Made by a program: the position numbers and the translations under genes. Below are positions 40,501 through 53,172 of a stretch of 64,000 nt of DNA, piece by piece. Below the pieces are notes generated by a model. The model worked only from the letters and a program-made list of their open reading frames with translations. It did no database searches and was not told where the DNA came from. The DNA comes from Gorsachius magnificus (lineage: Eukaryota; Chordata; Aves; Pelecaniformes; Ardeidae): NCBI GenBank assembly GCA_034008185.1, contig CM067081.1, positions 27,216,806 through 27,280,805 of the forward strand. Direction: 5' to 3'. How positions within the stretch are numbered: position 1 is the first letter of the stretch; each line of letters begins with the position of its first letter.

Positions 40501-43500
40501 TCTGTCCCCGTGAACTGGCAAACAGTAGTGGGGACACAGATTCAGAAGAGATTAAGTCAATACTTTCTACAGGATTGAACAAACTAGTTTCAAGCTTAAA
40601 GAGGAATGGAGGGGGAAAAGGGGCAGAATACATTGTATAGCACTGATTTAATAGCACTTGATATTGTTGTTCCTGAACATCTCAGTCCCACTTCTTCACA
40701 GCAGAAATCCTGACATACAGAGCAAGGAAACCAAATTGCATCTCCAACTTCTATACACAGCAGGATTCATTTAAGAAAGAATCCTTCTAGACATAGAGAC
40801 CTGGATTCATCTTGATTAACTTGATGAGCACCTAAGAAGGATGCCCTAGGCTCACCTTCTACAGAAAGAGAACCACAAAAGGCAATTCCAGACCAAATAG
40901 GTAGAATATCCAGACACTTGTGTTTCTTGCTGCTCAATGTAAAAGACAGCAAAACACATGGCTTAGGAAACTAGAAAGTATTGAAAATAAGTTAGGAAGC
41001 TTCACAGTTGACTGCAGCTTCAGAAAATAATTTGGGTTCATAAAAGTCTAATTAGAAAAACGAGGTACAAAATTGGGCTGTCACTAACATTTCCTCCATG
41101 ATCAGTAATTTTAGGACTATTTTGCCAGTATCAGTTACGTTTTGCGGTGGTTTAAAGATCTTGGTTCCTATAAACCGATAGAGAAAAATGAAAATATTAG
41201 GTTTCACAAAAAAACACAGCTAGTGACAGGATATTTATGTAGTATGCCCATCATTCACAGAAGAATTTTCTTCTACACAGCAGTTTGGCATAGAGGTGTT
41301 GAGGAGAAATGCAAGTGGAAAGAAGTAAATAATCAAGGACATACTGGCACTAAGTCTCAGGTAACTGTTCAAACTTGAGTTTGATTAAAATGAGTTATCG
41401 GCCTCTAGTTCATTAACTCAGCTTTTTCAAAAGAGAGATTGCAAAGGTTTTTCAAGTGTTTGTGCAAAAACTCAAGGCCCAGAAATCCAAGGACCTATTT
41501 ATACTAAAATGCTTACATTAAAAAGCAAACATTTAAATTCTAATAAGCTGCGCACAGTACTAAGAATTTTTCCTATGAATAGTATAATTTGGTTTCTTAG
41601 GAAAGAAAAACATGTGCTACAAAAACCTACAAGAGGAAAATGGTTTTTCTTTTGATGATGCTTAGAATTCTACCGAATGGCTGGAAATTCTTAATCCTCT
41701 TGCAACAACTAGTTTTAGAAGGAAGAAAAACAACCCAGAAAATCCAAAGTTCATTACATCTTTTTTTTTTCATAGTCTTACTATATCATACCACTTCAGA
41801 GAAAGAAAATATACACCACATTTACTTATGCCAATGAAAAAAATATTACTAACAGTAACAGCTTCAGAGAGTAAAAATATAATTGTCCCAGTGAACACGA
41901 CAGTTTGACAATACACACTGTAAATCTTTCAACTATTGAGCTCAGCTCGTTCAGTGAAAGTCATGAAATACGGTATCTTAACAGGATGGGGTAGCAGCAC
42001 AGAGAAAGTTTAAGATGAGTACCGTTTGAAAGCATCACAAAAAGATTTCAGCTGTTGACAGAGACTTTATCTGGTCCTGAGGACTGCATGTCACTGAGCA
42101 GTGGAAACTCTTTTCAATGATCACCAGCAATCTCACGCCTGTGTCCACACAATAGTTGTACAGCATCATCAGAGAAATCTGCAAGCACTTATCCAAGTCC
42201 TCTTTCAACAAACAGACAAGGAAAAAACCTAAACTCAAATCCACCACCAATAGGACCATAAAGTTGGGGATGTTGCCATTTACTTTTCTTCTCCCCCCAT
42301 TAGTCAGCAATATGCAAATCAGAACTTAACTGGATGAGCAGCTCTTCTTTGTTATATTGTACGTTTAAAGCAATGAAGCAAAGTCCTGCTGATGTAGAGG
42401 AAAAGGACACTTATTCTAGTAATTGATAATTCTGAATGACCCCACCAACTCCTTCCCACTGAGGCAGCCTTCCTCACACTTAGACAATATGATACTCCAC
42501 CTCTGAGGACTTGGAAATTACTCTTGCTTAAACAAGGCTTCTGACTGTGCATAAACTCTCTAATGAATAGCTGGATATCCTTTTAAGGTAAAATAAGATC
42601 AACTTATGTGATATTTAAAGCATACTGAAGTAGATCTGCAAGTTTTCAGTCTTATTCAATTAATAACAGCTTTTCTTTTGCATGGCATGAAAGCCAATCT
42701 AAAGGTCACAAAAGATGGCATCTTCTCTTCTTAATTTTCAAAGTCAGCCTGCAGTTCCTACGGGATGCCAGGGAGCAACCCTGGAAACTCTTATTGTGAG
42801 AGCACTTTTAGAGACAGAGCAACACAGTTGTCAGTCCCAGCTTAATAGGAACCAACCCCAGACAAATGAATGAACACACTGCTTTCAATTAGGAATGCGC
42901 TTCTGTTCACTCCTTTACAGAAGACTTTATTTGAGTAACAATTAAAATTCTTAGTCAATGTCATAACATGACATCAAAACAGCCTACCCAGAGTCACAAA
43001 GGTTCAAGGACCTATCACAGCTCTCCTCTAATACCAGGACAATACCAATTGCCAGCAAACTGTCTACCCTAGCATGTATACAAATGATTTTGAACTAGAT
43101 ATTGATGCCTTTCTTATTAAAGTACAGTCTAATTTGTAATGGAAGTCCACTTCTCTCAATAGAAATTGTAATTGTTTTTCAGTCTATCAAGTCTTCAAGA
43201 AAGAGATTCTTCCCCAGTATTGAGAAAAAAAATCTTCATGTTTTAAGTCCTTCCCCCAAATCAGTTTCAAAACACCAAAGCCAGAAATGATAGATCTTCC
43301 AGAGAAAGAAAAAAGTTTTTTGATTAAATATACTGCAGGCAAGAAGGAAAAGTGAGGTGCATTAAAAGCTGGAGAGACACTTTTTGTTCTTGGAGAGTGT
43401 CTCTCACAGCTACATAACATGGTGGTCTGTCAGCATCTCCCAGATAGGGCCCTAAACTTCATGTCCAAAATTAAGCAGCATGGGTATTTTCTGAGGGGTA

Positions 43501-46500
43501 TGGCCATCCAGCATTCACATTAGAAGCCCTGTAAGAAGGAACAGCTTGGACAGTATAAGCACAATGGGTTTCAGGTCCCCAGGTGGTAGTGCAATATTAA
43601 AGTACCACCTCAAAAACATAAGCACAAGTTTCCCTAGCTGTTGCTTCCCTGTTAAAATGCTTCCATGATCTGCAGAAGCCATCTTACTTAATGTTTACTC
43701 CCAATTAGTCAGTATCTGCACAGCTACATATCACAGAGAATTTACCATGGTTCTTTGGTCAATCAACACCACCCCTCTGTGCCTGTGGCTGGCAGGGAGC
43801 TCCAAAGCCTTCAACAAAAGAGAGAAGTTAAAGTTACTGCACTCAAGAGAGGTGATACAGAAGATAAAATAGCACTTACTGTCCACATTTTTCAAACTAG
43901 GAATAATTTTAAGTTGCGTGCATCTCGAGTGGATTGTAACTACAACTGAAGAACAAATAAAAAGAACATGCACCACCAGTCACCCTTAAAATTAAATGCG
44001 CTTTCTATATTAAGAATAAACTGATTACAAATGCTGATGTGAACCAAAATTACAGAGCACACACAAAACAAGTCACTTGCTGCACATAAATTTTGTTTTG
44101 TTTAACATTCATTTTGTCTCTATTGTTGTATAACATACGCTACACAAATGCTAAGTAGAGAATGCCTTTTCATGAATGACACCTACCTTGCTTTCTATAG
44201 GCTTTTCTGTACCAAGGACAATCCAGGTCTAGAGAAAGACATTTGAGATCTTTAATCCATCCTACAAAAGGGTAGATTTGGCCAAGAATTTACTGTAGAA
44301 TACAGACGTTATTACCAAGTGTTTTCCACTTGTTAAGAATAAAACAAAAAGCACATGCTCAGTCTAGATGTAGATGCAAACAGTTGCTTGCTTTATCTTT
44401 CTTAAAACAGTAGTATTAATTCTTTCTTAAAAACTAAGACATTAGGTGCCTTCACAGACAGGAGTCCACAGGAAAGGGACTTTTTCTGTATCGTGAAGGT
44501 ACCCTTTTTGAGTGGGGTTCCAATAAAGCCCAAAAACATATTACACTCAATGAAGAAGCTTCAAGCTTTCCAGCACTGTGATGTTCCCTTTCCTTGCAGC
44601 CACAATTTTAATGGCCTAAAGCAATATTATTGAGGGACTCACTCCCATTCCACCCTACACCTATCACACACTCTTCTGTAAGGTATGTCTTTAAGTAACA
44701 GTACCTGTATTTCATATTTGTAAATGTAATTGGATTTGAAATAACGTTAAAAAAAAATCAGATACTGACTTTTATTCTGGTATTTCTGCCACTGACCACT
44801 TAGCTGTCTGAAGTCAAAGCCACAGCACAATACATAAACTGAAAAATAATTTGCATGATTGCATCTAGTTAAGCTAAACAAACCACCTGTTCAAATAAGT
44901 AGGTCTCATTATAAACCAGATGTTTGCTCTTCCAAAAGCAAATGGAGGACTTACAAGGTGATAGCACTTTTGTCTTTGTCTAAACATGCAAATTATAAAC
45001 ACATTGTACAAAACACACACACCATAACACTTCTAAAAATTGCACTGTTTCACAACTTTGCTGTTATACATGACCTTCATTAGTTTTCTCCTATTTTAGG
45101 CTTCGGTGTTGTTCTAGAAGTGCCCTAGTACATAGAAACCAGGGAACTGAGCTTGCAACACAGCAACCAGGCTCTATCTCCACAGACAGCTTGTACCCGT
45201 GATATTTGCATTGTGTGTCTACACGCTGCCTTTTACAAAACCATTTTAATGCACATCAAACTAAAAATGACACCTTCTGTTAACGTGAACTGAAATGGTG
45301 CAGCTGCAGTAAAGCAAGACATATCTTAGCTATGACAAAGTGTTCCTTCTCTGCACAAGTACCTGAGAATACTAAGGGTTAATACTAACAATGCACTTAA
45401 ACAACCTTTTAATCTAAAAAAAAAAAAAAAAAGAGTATGCATGCTTTTATGATCTGAATTCCTACAGGCAGACATTAAACCTACTCATTTTATTTTCCTT
45501 AGCCAGCAGAGTTGGCTTTGGAGAAGGAGAACACTTCAAGACCTTCCCCTAGATAGGTTTTAATTTTGGCCTGAGACTGTTTTGTCATAATACTGTTAAA
45601 CGCTTCCCAGAGTCCCACCATCATCTTCAAATCCATCAGTATCTTACAGGAAAGAGATTCTATCTCTTCCAGAGTACAAACAGATTCAGTTCCTTGTACC
45701 AGTGGAAAAGGATATCCATATACCTGCATATATGCGGGTTCTAAACATTGTAAGAAACCTATCCTGCTTTGAGGTATCATTAATAACTGAACTGCAAGTG
45801 TATGCTAAATGCACACCACTGATGTGCTATATGATCAGATTACAGTTGTATGTTGTGCCCCTTTTTGCTCAAATTAAAGTATATTCTGAAGTTTCAGAAA
45901 TGTTGAAGTCAAAATACAGATTCCGACATGAAATATGAGGAAATGCTAATAAACCACTAGTCACCCTGTTTGTAACAAGGAGTAATACATTTTAACAAAA
46001 CTAAATTAAATGCATGAAATCCAAGGTAAACACCTCCTCTATACTGGAAATAGTAATTTTCCTCAGGTACTAACTGTCCAAGCAATACCTGTCTCATCAA
46101 GACAAGCTTTTTACATTGTCATCAAATTTTATTGGCCACCATTTAAATTCCTTTTGACTGAGCATAATATTTAATAATGTCTTTTAGAGACACAAATCAG
46201 AACACCACAACTACCCAGGCTGTTGGAGGGAGAGCATTTAAGCTCAGTTCCTCAATGTGTAGTGTCAGTATGGGACAACCACCTGACTTGGATGCCCAGT
46301 TAAGACTCTGATTCCTACTACTCTCTCTTAATTAGCCTGAGGCATCTAATGATAGCACCCAACAACGGTACACATACCTCATTGCCCATCTGCACTAACA
46401 ATATATGGGCCTCATGTCAATTTTTGCCATGGATGGGCAATTCCAGTGTTGGCCTCATAAAATAACTCAGAAGAGATGACTGTACAGAATAGCCTTTCTC

Positions 46501-49147
46501 CAAGTTACATTCCCAAAGAATAGTCCTAGGAGAGCTTTATTCTCTTATCCTTACAATAAATTACTTTTCTTGGCTCAGAGCTTTAAGATTTTATTGCTTT
46601 TTAAGTTAGTGATGAAAGATTTAATCACAGATTTGTTAGATTTAACCACTGAACACGGGCTTTTCCAGAACCTTCCAAGCTCCAACAGGAGTCACGGTAG
46701 AAGTTCCCAACTATAAACACTACCGGAAAAATTTTGGATTTACCATGGATTTCCTCCCAGTAATCATTCACAGCTTGAGTTTAGCAATAAAGAAATCCAT
46801 CATCGTGCCCCAAACGCCATCTGGGAGATCAGGCTTTTGGCACAGAAAAACGGAGCAGCAATTGCCTAGCAGCACAGGAAATCAATGACTTCCCCACGCA
46901 GGGGTGAGCAACAGGCAGCTCCTGCTGAGCGCGGGATCCTTCATTTCCCTTTCTGCCAGCAAAGCTGCTTTGTACGTGCGGCGAGCAGAGTCTCTGTTAC
47001 ACTAGCAGGGCACGCACACCTTCCCCCAAAGCCTGCCCTCACCGACAGGGTCAGGCAGCCAGCTATGCAATTTCAAGTGAATAGCCAGAATGGGAAAGAG
47101 TGAATACATGCAGAGACACCAGTCTCCTGGGAGAGCCCTTAGACACAAGGGTTTCAGGCTACAAGGTAGGTAACAAATGTCCCAGTACGCTACTGATTTA
47201 AGCTCATCTCAAATCCCATGACATGACAAAGGATTCAGCTGAACTTTGACAACATCAGGGCCAGGAAAACCTGGTCTTCCCTTTCTACCCAGTAGTAGTA
47301 CTATTTACTTCCAGCAATTAGAGCTCTAAAACAGGTGTAAAGGTATTTTTTTCATTTTAAGCACAACCATTAAAGAGGAGTTTGGAATACAAAAAAAAAT
47401 AAATAAATAAAGGTGAGCACATTATCCAGGAGACAACAGGCCACATCGACATCCTTTCAGGCTGCACTTCTTGATAGCTAAACCACAAGTTTGTCTACAT
47501 ATACAATACAAAACAGATATGCATTCCTTTTAATTGAGAGGGTTTGCAAGAACTGAAATAGTCACTCAAAATCTTCTGTCAAGGTCACAGCGGAGACCAC
47601 CACTGATCTCTGCAGCTTTAAATTCCCAACTCCTTCCTCAAATTTACTAGCCTTAGTGCTTGCATGAGGCAAGGTAAGAAGGACAGGAGTTGAGACTTTC
47701 TCCAGACATACACTTTACCTTTGCTGCAAGCAAAAAGAACTTCACATCTACATTTTTGCTCCAGGTCAAAGTTCCCAATGAAGTCACAGTAACGGGATCA
47801 TTACAGATGTGCATGCAGTCATGAAGAACTGAACTACTGTCTGTAACTGGTATCAAGACATCACTGATACAAAAGCACAGATGGAACTTCTGGTTAAGCC
47901 AGACTTGTCCCCGATTTGAACCAGTGCCCTGAATAAGCAGCTTGTCCATCAACCAGCCTTCTCTGAGATCAGAGGGTATTGCTGTAGCTGTTTCCAGAGC
48001 TGTGCTTGCATAGTAACTGCATGCATGTTCGGACCACCACTGGATCCAGCTGATTGAGCATTTACCTGTACCAAACATATTTTGCAGCATCTCCCGGTAG
48101 CTACACTGTCAGCTGGATAGCTGTGAATCACTGAGCCTAGAATCTGTAAAACACAGCTATGTTACAGCAGAAATATCTTGGTCTTTAGCAGCTTCTAGCT
48201 TCTCAGCCGACTGTTCATTTTTCTTACATTTTATACCCCCATCCTTTCTTCAGTTTAATAAGTAAATTTGTAAATGCCTTATTTCTCTAGAGTCACCATT
48301 GCTCTAAATCAATTCAGGTCATGCTGAAATTAGTCTTGCCCTTCACCAGGTTAACAGCTTCTCCATTTTTGCTATAATTAATACATGTCTGTAGATAAAT
48401 TACAAATAAAGTGAAAGACAAAAAAGAAGTAGGATTACCCTGTAATATTTTTTCTTGCCCCTCTATCCCCAAAGTTCAATAAGAAGCCTCTCAAAATCTC
48501 ACTATCATAATTTAATAAATCAGCAAAAGAGACACTGCTTGAGGGTATTTCATAGAAGAATTAAAATGTAACCTACAAAAGACTCCTCAATAAATGCAGT
48601 CACCATACAAAATCCTACCTGTTTTCCTGCAAAAGGGAAAAAGCTCACTCATTTTCTAAGCTTGCACCTTCTTCATAGTCCATTCTAGCTGCAGTAAGAC
48701 TCATCATTTGGTCACTCTGGACAGCAGTAGGCCTGCATGTATCATGGTGGAATGTGCCCTCACTGTTCTTACGGTTTACGGAAAGGCAAGTACAATGACT
48801 TGTAAAACTGCTGCAAGAAAAAGCTGAAACAAGTTAACAGAATGAGCTTCTTGAAAATAACATCCTTCATCCTACATTTCCGGCATGCAGAGCCAAAACC
48901 ACATCACACTTTTGACTGACAGTTTTAGAGCTATTATTTACCATAAATGGCAAGACCATCACTGAGACCAAGCAATGCTTCGTGATGTGTCCCTGAACTG
49001 CTCACAGATCTTAAGTACACTATTAGCAGTGGATGGCCTGGTTCTATGTTCTAGAGAAAAGTAATTTTTTTACTAATGTACTATTCTTTTCCTTTTAGAA
49101 AATTGTATTTTCGTCATGCTGAGAATGTTCATAATGAAAATTCTTAC
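28546..49147 (-). other. Large DCLK1 intron, right part
   Basis: About 20 kb with no recognisable exon or RNA gene. It is AT-rich with small GC-richer pockets near 32520-32620 and 46800-47060. Reading frames of 93 codons (45499-45780, minus) and 145 codons (47653-48090, minus) are within what chance allows in this length and resemble no family I know. A short stretch at about 40160-40235 faintly resembles a decayed CR1 3' region but is too weak to call. I searched for the expected next DCLK1 exon (Val-Met-Cys-Leu-Gln-Asp-Phe-Phe) on the minus strand and did not find it. Confidence 0.55.
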
Positions 49148-49494
49148 CTGTTTTCCATCTAGTGTGTATAAACGTTTAACCACCCCTGAATCCAGCTTGA
49201 TGGCATCAGTTATATCAGTAAGAACCTGTTCAAATGAATGTGCTGTCTTCTTGTTGAGCAGAATCCGGACTGCCTTCCGTGGTTTCACTCCGCTTCGGAT
49301 GATGGTGACTAGTTTAGGCCTAATGAAATCCTTATTCTCTTTTGCATCTGGAGTACCTCCTTTAGCAGTGGCAAGAGAGGGCACTGAACGAGAAGTAGAA
49401 GTTGTCTTAACATTCACTGACCAGTTTGGGTTTACATTCTTTGTGTACTCCAGCTTCTTGAAGGGTTCTATGGAACCACATACATAGCTTTCCC
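49148..49494 (-). CDS. DCLK1: DCLK1 second coding exon (end of DC1, linker, start of DC2)
   Basis: This exon encodes residues 126 (last two bases) to 241 and joins in frame to the preceding coding exon. It opens with [19 protein letters not shown], the end of the first doublecortin domain. The conserved [13 protein letters not shown] linker follows, then a variable Ser/Thr-rich stretch (about 157-178). The second doublecortin domain starts near residue 186 ([20 protein letters not shown]) and runs to RLYTLDGKQ. The 347 nt end with CAG before a strong donor, GTAAGAA at 49147-49141. The next exon, which should begin with Val-Met-Cys-Leu-Gln in this family, is not in the window, so DC2 is incomplete here. 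DC domains bind between tubulin protofilaments and stabilise microtubules. Codons are intact, with no frameshift or stop. The variable linker differs from what I recall for mammals ([11 protein letters not shown] near residues 172-182), as expected for a bird orthologue. Confidence 0.97.
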
Positions 49495-49560
49495 CTGCAG
49501 AAACAAAAGTGGCAGACCAGCAAGTCAGATTGGAATGGAGGGGGAGAAAAGAAAACAGAA
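49495..49560 (-). promoter_or_regulatory. 3' splice site and likely branch point of the second coding exon
   Basis: On the minus strand the exon is preceded by TTTTGTTTCTGCAG, with AG at 49496-49495. Further upstream lies CTCCCCCTCCATTCC. A CTGAC core within TCTGACTTG, about 35-40 nt before the junction, fits the vertebrate branch-point consensus. This fixes the exon start at 49494. Confidence 0.85.
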
Positions 49561-50492
49561 AAATACCAAATCAAATCCTTCATAAATTATTAAACAACAT
49601 TATCATTCTTGATCTACAGTGCAGAAAGTATTGATATCTCTTCCCTTCTCAAATGCTACAGGCTATAAAATATCCTTTAAAGATCACTCATCAGCTAACC
49701 ATTCAGAAAATGCTGTTACAAAACCTTGAAAGCAGCAGTTTTCTTTTCAGAAAACACCATCTTCAGTGGGGATCGCTGCTGTCAGTAAGTAGTGTTCTTA
49801 TCTAATCAGCTGCGCAGTTCCAGCACATTATCACAGTAGTGCCCCAGCCTTCATGCTTAAATGGCCTGCTCCTAAGAAAACAGCAGGTCCCAAATATTTC
49901 ATATTATTTCCTCTGAAGAGTTATCAAAAACTATAGGTTACAACTAACTTTCTATAAAAGGTGGATGAAAGTGTCATAGGATATTTGTTAACATTTGATT
50001 ATTTAAAGCTTTAAGTAGCATAAACCCAGGATACGTATGGACAAGAAATCTTACTGTATTATTCTACTGACTCAATATATAATATAGGTGGGAAAAGAAA
50101 GCAAAGAGTAGTAATTACAGAGTCCTCCTCACAAGTTTACGATGCTTTAAAGAAAAAAAAATTATTATAGCTCATAATTCTATTGGAACATTATCTACAA
50201 TAAAATATTTCTGCATTTACCACACCCACGCAGTTTCTGGGGAACTGTAACCCAGCCAGAAAACACCAGCATGTCTCTGTTCAGTAACACCTTAACCCCA
50301 TCCAGCTGCAGGCTGCTGGGAAAGGGGCACCTGCTTGGGTGCTCGTGACCTCTCCCTTGAGCCTGACTGAGCGACTGCACTGCCAGGTGCATGGGGCGAG
50401 TTGGATCAGCTCGTTAATCTGATTGAACATAATAAAGACAATACTAATTTTGCAACAACAAGAACAAGCTGATCCAGTTCACCCTTTGGCTG

Positions 50493-50496
50493 AAAA

Positions 50497-50533
<37 letters not shown>

Positions 50534-50538
50534 GAAAA
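50493..50538 (+). repeat. Poly-A followed by (AAAAG)n microsatellite
   Basis: About 21 A residues grade into five AAAAG units. No SINE or LINE body was recognised in front of the A run, so it is called a simple repeat rather than a retrotransposon tail. Confidence 0.9.
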
Positions 50539-51838
50539 CAATACTAGATCCAGCAAGACCATACCTTCTGACAGCCTGCAGTTAAACTCCATTACAAATA
50601 ATGCAAAATCCTATCCTGAACAATACCACAAAAACATCTGAGATGTTTTAATTCTTCTGGGTTCAGTAGTTCAGTGCATGGCATGCTAACAGCATAGAGG
50701 TCATCGTATTAGCAGTTTAGCCCAAGGTATTAAAATAAAAACAGAACAAAACTCAGTGATGTACCTCCTATGCCAAAAAAGCACATAAGAACCAAAGATT
50801 TTCCTAATGATCCCTACCCTTAGGAAAGAGGACTTACAGTTCAATTATTAAAAGAAAAAGAAGTACTTAAATTTCACTTCTGGGCACAAATTTTAAGTTT
50901 TCAGAGCACCCAATCCAATCCCCCAGACAATACAGCACACCAGGAATGCTGGCAGATACACAGAGTTACCACGGGTAGAAATAGGGGGGGATCCACTGGG
51001 ACACGAGGCCCCAGATGCAACAGAGGTTCAAGCATGTTGTCATGATGCTCCAGAGGTAAGACAGTAACACACTGGACAAGGATTATCAGAAAGGCAGTGG
51101 AAGGACTCCATAAGAAGACAGAGAAGTCAGAGCAACATGTGTAGATAGACCACTGAGCAGAAAAGATAAATGCAGTGACAGCATATGATCAAGCAAGAAC
51201 CATAAAAAAAAAGACTTCTGGTTTTCCTGAGGGGTTTTTTTCAGCATTCTTTTAAAGCAGAACAAAATACCAAGATACAGAGTGGGAGATGAAGTAAGAC
51301 ATTCCAATGCTTACTAGTCATTGTGGAAATTCAAGTTAATCTGCACTTTGCAGTAACATCCAAAGTGTTAAGAAAAGCATCTAAAGATGGAATGGTTACA
51401 GCAACCTTATAAGAGACGAAGGTAAGCTCTTCTGTATATCCATTGTACATATATGAGAGAGATACAGATATATATGGTAACATCAGAACAGAAAGGCTTA
51501 GCCGCAGTAATGATCCAAGAGTGATCAAAGAGTACATATTCTCTTTTATCCATGTCCCTGTCCAATATTTTTAGTACTAGCTACTCAATTACTGCAAGGT
51601 CAGAATGCACCCACAACACCAGATCCATAAAATCAAAAAGTTTTGAAAAACATTAATAGCGTTTTGTAGGGGAAAAAAAATTAAAAAGATCCTACTATGA
51701 ATAGGACTGCACTCAATACAATAAATACCTGTTCTATAAAATACTTTGCAGAAATCTCTTTTATAAATTTTTAAACAAAATTTATTCTTGTCTCCACTTG
51801 TGTTTGCTGTAAGGCTTAAAATCCACAAGCAACCTCTT

Positions 51839-51868
51839 GGGGGGGGGAGGGAGGGGAAGAAGGGGGGC
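51839..51868 (+). repeat. G-quadruplex-type G-run tract
   Basis: Four G runs of at least three (9, 3, 4 and 6 G) are separated by loops of 1, 1 and 5 bases. This satisfies the usual intramolecular quadruplex pattern. The G-rich strand is the plus strand, the template for DCLK1 transcription, so the nascent RNA is C-rich here. Confidence 0.8.
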
Positions 51869-52040
51869 AAATAAAAATCAGATTTTCAGGTTCAGTGCTA
51901 TCAGAAATTTTTCATCTTAGTTGCATGAAATAACAATTATTTATTTAAAAAAAAGTATTCATATTAAAATTTTCTTCTCAAAGGGTAGGTACATAAAAAA
52001 ATGCCCACACATGTTGTGTCCAGAAGATTTACATTTAGTT

Positions 52041-53172
52041 TCATAGAATCATAGAATGTTTTGGGTTGGAAGGGACCCCTAGAGGTCATCTAGTCCAACC
52101 CCCCTGCAGTGAGCAGGAACACCACTAACTAGATCAGGTTGCTCAGAGCCCCATCCAACCTGTCCTTGAATGTTTCCAGGGATGGGGCCTCCACCACCTC
52201 TCTGGGCAACCTGTTCCAGTGTTTCACCACCCTCGTTGTAAAGAATTTCCTCCTTATATCCAGTCTAAACCTACCCTGGTTTAGTTTAAAACCATTACCC
52301 CTTGTCCTCTCACAGCTGGCCCTACTAAAAAGATTTTCCCCATCTTTCCTATAGGCCCCCTTTAGATACTGAAAGGCCGTAATCAGGTCTCCCCGCAGCC
52401 TTCTCTTCTCCAGGCTGAACAAGCCCAACTCCCTCAGCCTGTCCTCATACGAGAGGTGCTCCAGCCCTCGGATCATTTTAGTAGCCCTCCTCTGGACCCG
52501 CTCCAACAGTTCCATGTCCTTCTTGTGCTGAGGGCTCCAGAGTTGGACACAATACTCCAGGTGAGGTCTCACCAGAGCAGAGTAGAGGGGCAGAATCACC
52601 TCCCTCGACCTGCTGGCCACGCTTCTCCTGATGCAGCCCAGGGTACGGTTGGCCTTCTGGGCTGCCAGTGCACATTGCCGGCTCATGTCCAGCTTTTCAT
52701 CCACCAGCACGCCCAAGTCCCTCTCGGCAGGGCTGCTCTCGATCCTTTCTTCCCCCAGCCTGTATTGATACTGGGGGTTACCCCGACCCAGGTGCATGAC
52801 CTTGCACTTGGCCTTGTTGAACCTCATGAGGTTCACACAGGCCCACCTCTCCAGCCTGTCCAGGTCTCTCTGGATGACATCCCGTCCTTCTGGTGTGTCA
52901 ACCGCACCACTCAGTTTGGTGTCATCCGCAAACTTGCTGAGGGTGCACTCAATCTCGCTGTCTAAGTCATTGATGAATATATTAAACAGCACGGGTCCCA
53001 GTACGGACCCCTGAGGGACACCACTCGTCACCGGTCTCCATCTGGACATCGAGCCATTGACCACTACCCTCTGGATGCGGCCATCCAGCCAGTTCCTTAT
53101 CCACCGAACAGTCCACCCGTCAAATCCATAGCCCTCCAATTTAGAGAGAAGGATGTTGTGGGGGACTGTGTC
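52041..53172 (-). mobile_element. CR1 LINE, 5'-truncated, long open reverse-transcriptase frame
   Basis: This is a 1.13 kb 3' fragment of a chicken-repeat-1 type non-LTR retrotransposon. On the minus strand it reads open from DTVPHN (53171) through a stop near 52129, about 347 codons without frameshift. The frame shows the reverse-transcriptase motifs [10 protein letters not shown] and FADD (residues 70-73 counted from 53139). The CR1 C-terminal region follows, including [26 protein letters not shown] and [14 protein letters not shown]. After the stop comes the short CR1 3'UTR and the ATTCTATGATTCTATGA tail at 52041-52057. The 5' truncation falls just after the catalytic motif A region, so no functional enzyme is encoded. 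The intact frame and low divergence from the family suggest a comparatively recent insertion. Confidence 0.95.

Larger units (their letters stand above)
49561..52040 (-). other. DCLK1 intron next to the second coding exon
   Basis: Unique intron apart from the simple repeats listed separately. A GC-richer pocket of about 200 bp lies at 50215-50410 without a convincing exon: no acceptor-donor pair with a family-like frame was found. Confidence 0.55.

Noticed and set aside
45499..45780. 93-codon minus-strand frame followed by AATAAA
   Set aside because: Considered as a retrocopy or terminal exon. No poly-A tail, homologous family or convincing acceptor was found, and the length is unremarkable.
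49073..49147. Continuation of the DCLK1 frame past the second coding exon
   Set aside because: It reads through the strong GTAAGAA donor into intron. The residues after GKQ do not match the conserved continuation of DC2.
1..49147. Next DCLK1 exon (rest of the second DC domain)
   Set aside because: I looked on the minus strand for sequence encoding the conserved Met-Cys-Leu-Gln-Asp-Phe-Phe and Asp-Asp-Asp motifs and saw none, so the intron appears to extend beyond the window.
49116..49487. 123-codon frame on the plus strand over the second coding exon
   Set aside because: Antisense shadow of the real exon, with no resemblance to a protein family.
52456..52965. 169-codon frame on the plus strand
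   Set aside because: Antisense shadow of the CR1 reverse-transcriptase frame.
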